From Akkermansiaceae bacterium (GTDB lineage Bacteria; Verrucomicrobiota; Verrucomicrobiia; Verrucomicrobiales; DEV007), in the NCBI GenBank assembly GCA_024233005.1, contig JACKQE010000004.1:124001-188000 (forward strand): a DNA stretch of 64,000 bases. The letters run 5' to 3'. This document shows, piece after piece, positions 34,237 through 43,080 of the stretch. A program made the position numbers and the translations under genes. The notes under the pieces were generated by a model that worked only from the letters and a program-made list of their open reading frames with translations, searched no databases and was not told the origin of the DNA. Positions within the stretch are counted from its first letter, which is position 1. Each line of letters begins with the position of its first letter.

Positions 34237-34695
34237 TTAGCGATAACCGCCGCCGCCGCCGCCGCCGCGATATCCACCACCGCCGCCGCCGCCGCCACCG
34301 CCACCGCCGCCGCGTTTCTTACGGTCGAAGTCACGACCGCCGCCGCCGCCGCCACCGCCGCCACGACGATCACCGCCGTAACCACCGCCGCCGCCATATC
34401 CACCCCCGCCGCCGCCGCCGCCGTATCCGCCGCCACCCCCGCCGCCGCCGCGCTCACGCTCGATGGCTTCAGAGATGCGGACCGGTCTTCCACCCAACTG
34501 GGTGTTGTCGAGGCCCTTGATGGCAGCTTCACCTGCTTCGCGGCTGTTCAGGGTAACAAAGGCAAATCCACGAGGGCGCCCGGTGTCACGGTCGAGTGGG
34601 ATGTGCATATCCACCACGTTGCCGTATTGGTCGAATAGGTCGCGAACTTCCGCTTCCGTTACTGAAAAGGGCAGGTTGCCCACAAATAGTTTCAT
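34237..34695 (-). CDS. Glycine-rich RRM RNA-binding protein
   Basis: A 152-residue protein. Residues 1-79 are one RRM domain with RNP2 (KLFVGNLPF) and RNP1 (RGFAFVTL). Residues about 85-152 are almost only Gly, Tyr and Arg (GGGGYGGG-type repeats), with a basic patch DFDRKKRG in the middle. Bacterial members bind RNA, are often cold induced, and act as chaperones; this is known for related cyanobacterial proteins and inferred here. The tail is encoded by long GCC/GGC-type triplet runs, so its length could vary by slippage. A strong terminator follows. Confidence 0.93.
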   Translation of the reverse strand: MKLFVGNLPFSVTEAEVRDLFDQYGNVVDMHIPLDRDTGRPRGFAFVTLNSREAGEAAIKGLDNTQLGGRPVRISEAIERERGGGGGGGGYGGGGGGGGYGGGGGYGGDRRGGGGGGGGGRDFDRKKRGGGGGGGGGGGGGYRGGGGGGGYR

Positions 34696-34896
34696 TTTCT
34701 TGTACTTGTCTGGATTATTTCACCGAGGAAGGCCGTTCGAACCTGCTGTCATAAGCCCTTTGGCGACAAGCCATTCATCCTTCCTGGGGAAATCAGACAC
34801 TTGCAACGAGAGGAACAGCAACAGGAGGGCAAAACCCCGCGCCGGTGCTGAACAGTCTACCGGAACTGCGAATAGTCCAACAGTTTTCGGGAAGAA

Positions 34897-35643
34897 TCAT
34901 GGAATTGTCCACGAGCAGACCAAAATTCCGGCCTCTTTGAAGGTCGCCAACACTTCCTGGAGAAAATTCAACGCCCCTTCAGTATCGCTGTGGAAACAGA
35001 TGGTATCGGTTTCCAACCCAATTTGGCCCCCATCCACCGTCGAGATCCGTCCAAGGGTTAAGAGATCGCGCATCCGCCTGGCGACCTCCCCGGGACACGA
35101 CAACAAGTCCCCCGGCTGCCCCCGGGCAACCAGATGGCCATTGCTTTGATACCCCCGGTCGGCAAAGACTTCGGCAATGACCCGCCGTCCTTGAACCCGG
35201 GCAAGAGCAGCCAATTCGGAATGACCCGGGCAAACAATGGCCAAACGAGGATCAATTCGGTCCAAGCCAGCCAAAAAGGCACCGGCAAGACTCCGATCCC
35301 GTCCGAGAAGATGATACAAGGCCCCGTGGGGTTTGACCTGGCGGGGCTGGATCTCCATTCCAAGCGCGACCTCATGAAAGGCCCCCACTTGGTCCACCAC
35401 GAGATGTTCCACCTGAGCCGGAGTGACGGGGAACTCCCGGCGACCAAAATGCTCTCGATCGGGAAGTGAGGGATGGGCTCCCACGCTCACTCCTCTTTTT
35501 TGGGCGGACAGCAAAGCCCTGGTCATGGTATCGACATCCCCCGTGTGCCCGCCACAAGCAATATTGGCAGAGGTCACCCATTGGAGCAGGGCATCATCAA
35601 CCAGTCCTCCCTCGCCAATGTCGGCATTGACATCAATCTTCAT
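34897..35643 (-). CDS. pxpA: 5-oxoprolinase subunit A (LamB/YcsF family)
   Basis: One part of the ATP-dependent 5-oxoproline hydrolase (PxpABC), which converts pyroglutamate to glutamate. The 248-residue protein begins MKIDVNADIGEG and has SANIACGGHTGD, VGAHPSLPDREHFGRR and VKPHGALYHLLGRD, all conserved in PxpA. The frame is open to 35682, but ATG 35643 matches the family start. It overlaps the pxpC stop by 4 bp. pxpB, the usual third subunit, is not adjacent. Confidence 0.9.
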   Translation of the reverse strand: MKIDVNADIGEGGLVDDALLQWVTSANIACGGHTGDVDTMTRALLSAQKRGVSVGAHPSLPDREHFGRREFPVTPAQVEHLVVDQVGAFHEVALGMEIQPRQVKPHGALYHLLGRDRSLAGAFLAGLDRIDPRLAIVCPGHSELAALARVQGRRVIAEVFADRGYQSNGHLVARGQPGDLLSCPGEVARRMRDLLTLGRISTVDGGQIGLETDTICFHSDTEGALNFLQEVLATFKEAGILVCSWTIP

Positions 35644-36617
35644 GAACGGCTCCTTTTTAAGGCCACGCCTGCCAGGAACCAAGCCAATTCCCTTTCTTCC
35701 TCATCCGCCAAGCGGGTGGCCTCGGCGAGATCGACGAGATGGAATCTGACTTGATCCCCGGTCCTCCATTGGGCCACCCGGGCCAAATGGGGAGAAATGA
35801 CATGGGCCAACCGCGGATAGCCACCCATCGTCCGGGCATCCGTGAGTAGGACAATGGGTTGGCCGGAAGCAGGCACTTGGATGGTGCCGGGAGCAACGGG
35901 CTCCGAGGGCCCCTCTCCCACGGAAAACTGCAATGCGGTCCCCTGAAGGCGAACCCCCATGCGGTCCGCTTCCGCAGTGACCGTGTAGGTTTCTCCGAGA
36001 AAAGCGGTCCTGGATTTTTCGTGGACACACTCCCATTGGGCTCCACGAATCACGGCCACCTGCCACCCAGATGCCTCAGGGCCCCGGGAAACCCACTCCT
36101 CGGAGGCACCCCATCGGCTGGGACCGGACAGCCCGACGATGTCTCCCAGTCCAAGAGGAAGGCGGTCTCCAACGACCAGAGGACGGCCTTCCCAGCCTCC
36201 GAAGCCAGAACGCACATCCGTGGATTTTGCTCCCATGACCATGGGCACATCGAATCCTCCGGAGACAGCCAACCAGAGCCGGCAGCCGCTCCGCGCATAC
36301 CCAATGCGCAGGCGGTGGCCGGCCGCGACCGTGCCCAACCGCCCCGGTGGGAGAGAGACTTGGTCGCACCGGACGGTGACATCCGCTCCCGCCCAGGCCA
36401 CTTGGCGGCGGTCGGAAAAGACCAACTCAAGTCCTCCAAACGCAATTTCTAGCACTGCGGCGCCCCCTTCGTTGCCCACCAGAGCATTGATGATCCGGAC
36501 TCCACGGGGATCGCAGACGCCGCCCGGACTGACCCCAAGGTGCCTCAAACCGGAACGCCCCAGATCCTGAACAAGTACCTGGCCACCGCACCGTCGAACT
36601 TCGCACCAGCCACTCAT
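35640..36617 (-). CDS. pxpC: 5-oxoprolinase subunit C (biotin-dependent carboxyltransferase-like)
   Basis: A 325-residue partner of PxpA and PxpB in pyroglutamate breakdown. Family blocks are VQDLGRSGLRHLGVSPGG near the start, then DPRGVRIINALVGNEGGAAV and LEIAFGGLEL, and near the end GQPIVLLTDARTMGGYPRLA. Length is close to stand-alone KipA/PxpC, so PxpB is not fused to it. It overlaps the upstream CNNM-like gene and the downstream pxpA gene by 4 bp each, which makes an operon with membrane transport-like genes. Confidence 0.9.
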   Translation of the reverse strand: MSGWCEVRRCGGQVLVQDLGRSGLRHLGVSPGGVCDPRGVRIINALVGNEGGAAVLEIAFGGLELVFSDRRQVAWAGADVTVRCDQVSLPPGRLGTVAAGHRLRIGYARSGCRLWLAVSGGFDVPMVMGAKSTDVRSGFGGWEGRPLVVGDRLPLGLGDIVGLSGPSRWGASEEWVSRGPEASGWQVAVIRGAQWECVHEKSRTAFLGETYTVTAEADRMGVRLQGTALQFSVGEGPSEPVAPGTIQVPASGQPIVLLTDARTMGGYPRLAHVISPHLARVAQWRTGDQVRFHLVDLAEATRLADEEERELAWFLAGVALKRSRS

Positions 36618-37609
36618 GAGGCCCCCGATCCTTCGACGAGCCGCCGGGTCAAATCTTCCACCGAGACGACCCCGACGGCCCGACGGTTTCCCCCCACAAC
36701 CACCGCAAGCTGCTGTCCCGCCCGGCGGAGACGACGGATGGTATTCAATGCCGGCTCCTCAGGCGGCACTCGCACGGCCTCTGAGGCATGCAGTTTCACC
36801 GCCCCGGTGGCCTGGCCCCGGCGGATCAACGCAAAGACGTCAAGCATTCCCACGAGATCGCCGCGCCGGTCCATCAGGGGGAATTGATCATAGTCGACCC
36901 GTTTTGCCAATTCCAGAAGCGTCTCGACAGGCATGCCTTCGGGGATCGCCGTGACCCGGTCAAGTGGCAGCATGACATCGCGTACCAGGACTTTAGGAAA
37001 ATCCAAGACGCCCCGGATCAACTCGGTCTCTTCTGGAGAAAGTCGGCCTTCCCGGGCAAAAACCTCCGTCAACGCGCGGAATTCCTCCCGACTGTGCTGC
37101 GCCTCCTCCGGATCCTGTCGCCCCAATTCATCGGTCCACTCAGGGTGACTCCCGGAAAAACGACCCACCAAAAATTCCGCCACCGCGGCCACGGCGCGTA
37201 CCGCGGGGCAGAGAGTGTAATGCAGAAGCCGCAGAACCGGGAGAGTCAGCGCCAGCATCCGGTAAGGGAAACGGCGGAAGAGTGATTTGGGCAGGATTTC
37301 CACCCAAAAAAAGTAGACCGGCAGGGAAATCAGGAGCGCCAGCCAGATCCCCCAACCGCCGAGCCATTCCACCGTGAAATGCGCGATCAGCCCGAAGGCG
37401 AGCAGGTTCGCGGTGGCATTGACGATCAGGATGGAGATGAGAAGATGAAGCCGGTGCTGCAGAATCCGCTCCAATTTGGCCGCTGCCGGATGGTGTTCCT
37501 TGGCCCGTTGCCGGAGTCGTACCCGGCTGATTGCCAGCACCCCGGCCTCGAGACCGGAAAAAAGGAAAGAAACCAGCAGGCTCACGACGATCAAGGACGT
37601 GAAATTCAT
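36614..37609 (-). CDS. CNNM/HlyC-type membrane protein with CBS domains (second copy)
   Basis: A 331-residue member of the hemolysin C/CorC and CNNM transporter superfamily, linked to magnesium and cobalt handling. Residues 1-150 hold an N-terminal DUF21-like domain with three to four helices (FTSLIVVSLLVSFLFSGLEA). Two CBS domains follow (RDVMLPLDRVTAIPEGMPVE and the region ending AVGVVSVEDLTRRLVEG). It lacks the C-terminal CorC/HlyC domain of longer members, unlike the upstream paralogue. It overlaps the genes on both sides by 4 bp. Confidence 0.85.
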   Translation of the reverse strand: MNFTSLIVVSLLVSFLFSGLEAGVLAISRVRLRQRAKEHHPAAAKLERILQHRLHLLISILIVNATANLLAFGLIAHFTVEWLGGWGIWLALLISLPVYFFWVEILPKSLFRRFPYRMLALTLPVLRLLHYTLCPAVRAVAAVAEFLVGRFSGSHPEWTDELGRQDPEEAQHSREEFRALTEVFAREGRLSPEETELIRGVLDFPKVLVRDVMLPLDRVTAIPEGMPVETLLELAKRVDYDQFPLMDRRGDLVGMLDVFALIRRGQATGAVKLHASEAVRVPPEEPALNTIRRLRRAGQQLAVVVGGNRRAVGVVSVEDLTRRLVEGSGAS

Positions 37610-38913
37610 GACTGGACACCTCCTTCCATGACGACACTCACACTCCCGGAATTATCCTCATCCGCCTCTGGCAGAAGTGGAGTTTCCAGAATCAGATCCA
37701 CGATGCGGCGGCCCCGGCAACGTCTCACGATCACCGGCACACCGAAAATTTCCAAGCGTGTCCCCGGCGTTGGCAGGCGGCCTGCCTCAAGAAAGACCAG
37801 TCCCCCAATGGTTTCGACCTGACCGGTGTTGAACGAGGTTCCGAGTCGCTCATCAAGATCTTCTAATCGGACATCCCCATGAACCAGCACCCGGGCCGGT
37901 CCCAGCGCCCGGATATCCTGTTCCTCCAAATGATGGGGGGCCACTTCATCAAGCATTTCCTCCATCACATCTGCCCAGGAAAGGACTCCCGCCACCCCCC
38001 CGTATTCATCCAGCACCACGGCAAGGTCCCGGGGGCGGTGCACCACGGTGCGGAATGCTTCCAAGAGGTTCATGGACTCTGGAATGAAGACCGGCGGATC
38101 CGTGCATTCCTTGAGAGCAATGCCCGGATTGCGCAACCATTTCCTCACGTCCAACACGCCCACCACATGGTCGGGCGTGGATTGGTAGACCGGAACCCTC
38201 CAATGCTTCCCCCTTTGCAACTGCTGTCGCAGATCCTCCTCGGGGATGTCCTCCGGGACCATGGTGACTTCGATCCGCGGGGTCATGGAAAACCGCACCG
38301 ATTCATCCCCAAGGTGGAGAATTTCCTGAAGCAGGTCCCCTTCTGTCTTGGAGAGGCTCCCCTGCTCGCAACGCATTTCGATCAAGGTTTCCAGTTCCTC
38401 GTCGGTGAGACCGTCACGCGATTTCACCTCCGGCAGAATCCTGGCCAACAACCGGTCGGTGGAGGCGGTGACCCGCTCGGCGAACCCCATCATAAGACCG
38501 GAAAGCCAATGAAACGGTCCCCCCGCCCAGCGGAAAACGCGTTCCGGTGAGGAGATCGCGATGATTTTGGGAAGAAGCTCCCCCAGGAGCACGAGCACCC
38601 CAAATACGGAAGCCAGGACCATCACCGGACGTCCGGGGAAGAGGGGCTGCAGTTGCCGGGCGAGGAGCAGACCGGTCACGGCGAGGACAAGATTCGACAC
38701 CGTGCTCATCAGAACGGCCTGATTGGCACTGCGACGGGGCCTCAGGCGGAATCTGGCAATGATGTCGGACAATCCCGGAGCCCGTTTGGCGAGATATTCA
38801 AAGTGGTGATCCCGCAAAAAGAGCAAGGCCGTCTCCAAGGCGGAGAACATCGACGCCACGACCAAAGCCAGTAAAACCAGCGATGTCGTCAGACCCAGCA
38901 ATGGCAGGTTCAT
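37606..38913 (-). CDS. CNNM/HlyC-type membrane protein with CBS domains (first copy)
   Basis: A 435-residue paralogue of the next gene with a complete set of domains: DUF21-like membrane part (residues about 1-190, three to four helices), a CBS pair (MTPRIEVTMVPEDIPEED, and DLAVVLDEYGGVAGVLSWAD), and a C-terminal HlyC/CorC domain (about 340-425, LDERLGTSFNTGQVETIGGL). Its family is implicated in divalent-cation efflux. It is first in a four-gene minus-strand operon with its shorter copy, pxpC and pxpA; the overlap with the next gene is 4 bp. Confidence 0.87.
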   Translation of the reverse strand: MNLPLLGLTTSLVLLALVVASMFSALETALLFLRDHHFEYLAKRAPGLSDIIARFRLRPRRSANQAVLMSTVSNLVLAVTGLLLARQLQPLFPGRPVMVLASVFGVLVLLGELLPKIIAISSPERVFRWAGGPFHWLSGLMMGFAERVTASTDRLLARILPEVKSRDGLTDEELETLIEMRCEQGSLSKTEGDLLQEILHLGDESVRFSMTPRIEVTMVPEDIPEEDLRQQLQRGKHWRVPVYQSTPDHVVGVLDVRKWLRNPGIALKECTDPPVFIPESMNLLEAFRTVVHRPRDLAVVLDEYGGVAGVLSWADVMEEMLDEVAPHHLEEQDIRALGPARVLVHGDVRLEDLDERLGTSFNTGQVETIGGLVFLEAGRLPTPGTRLEIFGVPVIVRRCRGRRIVDLILETPLLPEADEDNSGSVSVVMEGGVQS

Positions 38914-38988
38914 GAACCACCCACCCCTCCGGGCAAGCCTGGGTATTCCAATTCAATCATGTTTGGGCAGCCAAAGCTGCTTGGGAAA

Positions 38989-39069
38989 TACCGGCGGTGG
39001 GACTCGAACCCACACTCCCGAAGGAACACGATTTTGAGTCGTGCGCGTCTACCATTCCGCCACACCGGC
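38989..39069 (-). tRNA. tRNA-Leu (CAA anticodon)
   Basis: On the minus strand an 81-nt cloverleaf runs from GCCGGTG to CGCCGGTA. The D arm is GCG...CGC, the anticodon stem CACGA/TCGTG holds the loop CTCAAAA (anticodon CAA, reads UUG), the long variable arm (TTCC-TTCG-GGAG) is typical of leucine, and the T arm is GTGGG-TTCGAGT-CCCAC. The first acceptor pair is G-U, an unusual feature. CCA is not encoded. Confidence 0.93.
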
Positions 39070-39231
39070 CCATTCCCAAATGGACAAAGGAGAAGCCTCC
39101 ACCTTAGGGGGAGGTGGAGAAAAATGCAAGCACGGCCGCAAAGAATTTCAGCCGAATCGGTCAGAATATCGCCCCCCGGGAACCGGAGCATCCTCTCTCC
39201 ACGGAGGGCGGTCCTTGGTGATTCGAAAGGG

Positions 39232-41706
39232 CTATTTGTTCCGAAAAAGACCGCTCAGAACCACCTCCCGGACAAGAGCTTTGATCCCTCCGCCCTGTTT
39301 TTCTGCCTCGCGGACAATTTCATCCATCGCCTGCCGGTCAGAAAAAGACAGACCGGCACCCGTGGCATAAATGGCAAGATTATCCGCGAGAGTCCGCTGC
39401 AGACGGGGGCGCTCGCCCACCAGTAGTCTGCGGAACTCCACGTAGCCGGTGAATGCTCTGCCATCTGCCAGCATTCCGGACGCATCCACCGGGGGGCCCC
39501 ACTTGTATTGCACGCCCGGCCTCCCCGGAAGTTTGCCGGTGGGGCGATCCCCTTTGTCCTGCGATCGGTAGCGTTCCCGGAATCCCCCAATGACGTCGAA
39601 ACTTTCCAAGGCAAATCCCGGGGGATCCATGGTCCGGTGGCAGGAGGCGCAGGTCTCCGAATTACGGTGTTTTGCCAATTGCTCCCGAATGGTGGTGCTG
39701 CCGCGGGTGTCCGGTTCGACAGAGCCGACATTGGGAGGTGGTGGAAGCGGGGGCTGTCCGAGAAGGTGCTTCATGACCCAGGCCCCCCGCAGCACCGGGG
39801 AAGTCACGGTGCCATTGGCCGTCACCTTCAGAATGCTGGCCTGGGTCAGCACCCCCCCGCGGAGGCTATCCCCGGGCAGCCTGACACGTTGGAATCGCTC
39901 CCCGGTGACGCCGGAGATCCCGTAATGCTCAGCCAACCGGCGGTTCAACATGGCGAAGTCGGACTTCACCAAATGAGTGACATCGAGATCCTGCTCCAAC
40001 ATTTCCCGGAAATAGGCTTCGGTTTCTCCGACCATGGACATTTTGAGGATTTCATCAAACTCGGGATACAACTTCATGTCGGGCGAGGTGGCATCAATGC
40101 GACGCAGTTCGAGCCATTGTCCCGTGAAATTCCGCACCAAGCCGGTGGCCGTCCTCGGATCCATCACCATGCGGTCGACCTCCTTTCGCAGAACTTCAGT
40201 CCGGGTCAAAGCCCCACTGGCGGCGAGTTTCATGAGAGTCGCATCCGGAGGGGCGCTCCAGAAAAAATAGGAGAGCCGTGAAGCCAGGGCATATCCGTTC
40301 AAAGGCCCCACCGGTTCTTCAAAAAGCAGGAACTGAGGAGAAGTCAGGATGGCCTTGAACCCCACCCGAGCCGCCTCTTCGAAGCTGCTTCCTTCGGTCA
40401 TCGCGGCTTGGGCCAAAGCCACGAAGCGTTCCGCCTCGCCGGCATTGAGCGGTCTCCGAAAGGCCCGCGTCGCAAAAGCGGACACCACGGTCTTGAGGGA
40501 TGAGGCGGGATCCTCCGGAGCCCATTCAAAGGCAAGTTTTTTTCCGTTCCGGTAGGGTTGGCGGTTTTTCTCATACTCCCGCAGGGGAACGCCGGGAAAC
40601 AGGGACTTGGTGCTGGGGGGAGGCCAACTCGTCTGCAATGGCCCCTCGACCTCCACCCATTCCACCGCGAGACCGCGCCCCTGATAGTCGGCGGCCCCGA
40701 TTCCGTAGACGCCTTTGCCTTCGTCGTCGTATCCGACACCCAAAGCTCCCAGAAAAATGCCTTCATTCCCCTCCAGCCGGGCCTCCAGTTCAACGACGCG
40801 CGGCTTGTCAGCGGGAAGGTCAAACCAGCCCAGCAAACGCTTTTCCCGATAATTGTCGGCGTAGACTTTCAAGGCCACCGGCTCACCATGGGTTTGATAC
40901 CCGTAGGCGGAAATGCGGAACCGGTAGGTGCCGGCCACCCGGAGAGGGATTTTTTTGAACCGCGCCCGGTAGTCGGCCTCACTGAAGAAAACCACCGCCT
41001 GGGGCAGTTCCTTGAGCGTCACCACATGCTTGTTGCCCGAGGCTTTGTCTTTCACCGTGCCCGGAGGAGTGTCGAGGTTTTCCCGCACCCCATCTTCGTC
41101 CTGGTATCTGAAACGCCCCGAGACCGGCACCGGGGCTTCCGTCAACGTGATCGCCGCTTCGATGGCAGCATCCGCGGCCTCAAGATACTTCTCGATTTGA
41201 AGCGTGGAAAGCCTCAGTCCCTCGGCCACGGTGTCGAATCCGTGGGCCGGGGTGTCCTCCGGCAGGATGGCCTGGAGTGGCAGGTCGATCCCCAGCAGAG
41301 TGTGGAGGGAATTTTCATACTCCACGCGGTTCAAGCGCCGCAGAATGGTGCGCCCGCGGGAGGCCTGTTCGCGGGCCGACACTTCGTGAAGGGCTTTCCC
41401 GGCCGCGCTGAGGAAGGCCGTCAGATCCCCAGCCGCAGGGCGGGGCTTTTTCTCCGGTGGCATTTCTCCTTTGGCAACCCGGTCATGGATGTGGACCCAT
41501 TCTTCAAAATTCTCCCGCACCGTGGGCTCCCAGGAAAGGTTGGCAAGGTCGAGCCCCCCCTTCTTGACATCACTGTCGTGGCATTCAACGCAGTGGCGCT
41601 CCAAAAAGGCCTGCGGAAAGGGGCTTGCCGGAGCTCCCAGAACCGACGGAACGATCAGGCTGGAAACTCCCGCAACCAAGAATAAAGAAAGAAAGACAGG
41701 GCGCAT
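39232..41706 (-). CDS. Secreted DUF1592/DUF1588-type protein with cytochrome c motifs
   Basis: An 824-residue exported protein of the planctomycete-type cytochrome group. A signal peptide (MRPVFLSLFLVAGVSSLIVP) leads to a haem motif CVECHDSD near residue 40. The DUF1587/DUF1592 region (RTILRRLNRVEYENSLHTLL, later GYALASRLSYFFWSAPPDA) is followed by the DUF1588/DUF1585 region with a second haem motif CASCHRTMDPPGFALESFD. Its function is unproven; such proteins are thought to act in carbohydrate breakdown. ATG 41706 replaces the longer frame to 41892. Confidence 0.88.
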   Translation of the reverse strand: MRPVFLSLFLVAGVSSLIVPSVLGAPASPFPQAFLERHCVECHDSDVKKGGLDLANLSWEPTVRENFEEWVHIHDRVAKGEMPPEKKPRPAAGDLTAFLSAAGKALHEVSAREQASRGRTILRRLNRVEYENSLHTLLGIDLPLQAILPEDTPAHGFDTVAEGLRLSTLQIEKYLEAADAAIEAAITLTEAPVPVSGRFRYQDEDGVRENLDTPPGTVKDKASGNKHVVTLKELPQAVVFFSEADYRARFKKIPLRVAGTYRFRISAYGYQTHGEPVALKVYADNYREKRLLGWFDLPADKPRVVELEARLEGNEGIFLGALGVGYDDEGKGVYGIGAADYQGRGLAVEWVEVEGPLQTSWPPPSTKSLFPGVPLREYEKNRQPYRNGKKLAFEWAPEDPASSLKTVVSAFATRAFRRPLNAGEAERFVALAQAAMTEGSSFEEAARVGFKAILTSPQFLLFEEPVGPLNGYALASRLSYFFWSAPPDATLMKLAASGALTRTEVLRKEVDRMVMDPRTATGLVRNFTGQWLELRRIDATSPDMKLYPEFDEILKMSMVGETEAYFREMLEQDLDVTHLVKSDFAMLNRRLAEHYGISGVTGERFQRVRLPGDSLRGGVLTQASILKVTANGTVTSPVLRGAWVMKHLLGQPPLPPPPNVGSVEPDTRGSTTIREQLAKHRNSETCASCHRTMDPPGFALESFDVIGGFRERYRSQDKGDRPTGKLPGRPGVQYKWGPPVDASGMLADGRAFTGYVEFRRLLVGERPRLQRTLADNLAIYATGAGLSFSDRQAMDEIVREAEKQGGGIKALVREVVLSGLFRNK

Positions 41707-41833
41707 CAAGGGCCAAGATACGCCGACCCCAGAGAGTCGCCAAGCCCGGGATGCCGGGCGCCGATGCGCCACCGCAAATCTCGACGAAGAATCAGGAATC
41801 TGCTTTGCTGAGTCAGCGTTCCCTTTCCAAATC

Positions 41834-43018
41834 ATGAATCGTCCTCTCCTGCTCGCCCTGGTCCTGTCCCACTGCCCCTGCCCCCGCGTCACCGCCGGGC
41901 CAGCGACTGCTCTGCCGCCGGGCTACAGCCTGCCGACGCTTGATCTTTCAGCCGACAGCTCCCGCCAGTTCGTCGTCGATCGTGAGCCCGGCCAGTATCT
42001 CGGACATCCCACCACGGTTTTGTTGGAAGATGGGCAGACCATTCTCTGTGTCTATCCCAAAGGTCATGGAGCGGGAGCGATCGTTTACAAACGCAGCGCG
42101 GATGGCGGCCGCACCTGGAGTGACCGTCTGCCCACACCCGCCAATTGGAGCACCAGCCACGAAGTCCCCACCCTCCACCGCTTGGTGGATCCCGATGGCA
42201 AAAGGCGACTGGTCGTTTTCTCAGGACTCTATCCCATCCGCATGGCCTCGTCGGAAGATGACGGCCAGCACTGGACGCCCCTGGAAAAAATCGGAGATTT
42301 TGGCGGCATTGTGACGATGGGATGCGTCACGTCATTGACCACCGGACCGGGGCATTACCTCGCGCTGTTCCATGATGATGGCCGATTTTTCAATGGCGGG
42401 CCCTTCTCCAGCAACGGCTCACCCAGCGGCCTTTCCGACCAGGTCTGGACGGTCTACCAGACCAACACCAAAGACGGTGGGCGATCCTGGTCCCGTCCGG
42501 TACCGATTGCCGTCAGCAACGGAGTCACCGGTCCCCACCACTGCGAGCCCGGCATTCTGCGCTCACCCGATGGAAAACAGCTCGCCGTACTGCTGCGGGA
42601 GAATTCACGCCGGTTCAACAGCCATGTCATCTATTCCGAAAAGGAAGGAGCCAGCTGGGGCGAACCCGTGCAATTGCCGGCCGCCCTGACCGGGGACCGC
42701 CACACTGGAGTCCACACGCAAGATGGACGACTCTTTATTTCCTTCCGGGACACCACCCGGGAATCCCCTACCAAAGGCGATTGGGTCGCCTGGGTGGGCA
42801 CCTGGGACGATCTCGTGTCAGGTCGCGAAGGCCAGTACCGGGTGCGGCTGATGGACAACACCAAGGGGTCCGATTGCGCCTATCCCGGCGTGCTCGTGCA
42901 GCCGGACGGCACCATAGTGACCACCACCTACGGTCACTGGACAGAAGGTCAGGCTCCCTACATCGTCACCGTCCGGCTCCGCATGGAGGAACTGGATGCC
43001 CTGGCCCAGAAACCTTAG
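41834..43018 (+). CDS. Sialidase/neuraminidase-fold secreted protein
   Basis: A 394-residue exported protein with a six-bladed propeller. It starts with a signal peptide and has several Asp-box repeats (SADGGRTWSD, SEDDGQHWTP, TKDGGRSWSR), the sialidase hallmark. Glycan-site Arg candidates are RRLVVFSGLYPIR and the FRDTTRESP region. It may release sialic acid or bind another glycan, since many PVC members of this fold have no known substrate. The frame is open to 41471, but ATG 41834 precedes the signal peptide. It stands divergent from the DUF1592-type gene. Confidence 0.83.
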   Translation: MNRPLLLALVLSHCPCPRVTAGPATALPPGYSLPTLDLSADSSRQFVVDREPGQYLGHPTTVLLEDGQTILCVYPKGHGAGAIVYKRSADGGRTWSDRLPTPANWSTSHEVPTLHRLVDPDGKRRLVVFSGLYPIRMASSEDDGQHWTPLEKIGDFGGIVTMGCVTSLTTGPGHYLALFHDDGRFFNGGPFSSNGSPSGLSDQVWTVYQTNTKDGGRSWSRPVPIAVSNGVTGPHHCEPGILRSPDGKQLAVLLRENSRRFNSHVIYSEKEGASWGEPVQLPAALTGDRHTGVHTQDGRLFISFRDTTRESPTKGDWVAWVGTWDDLVSGREGQYRVRLMDNTKGSDCAYPGVLVQPDGTIVTTTYGHWTEGQAPYIVTVRLRMEELDALAQKP

Positions 43019-43080
43019 TGAACGAACTCCCTGCGGGGAAGTTTACCCCAAGCAGGAAGGGCGGAAGGTATCAGGCAAGA

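Noticed and set aside
34237..34450. Repeat array of CCG/GCC triplets as a mobile or CRISPR-like repeat
   Set aside because: It is the coding sequence of a Gly-rich protein tail, not a spaced repeat array.
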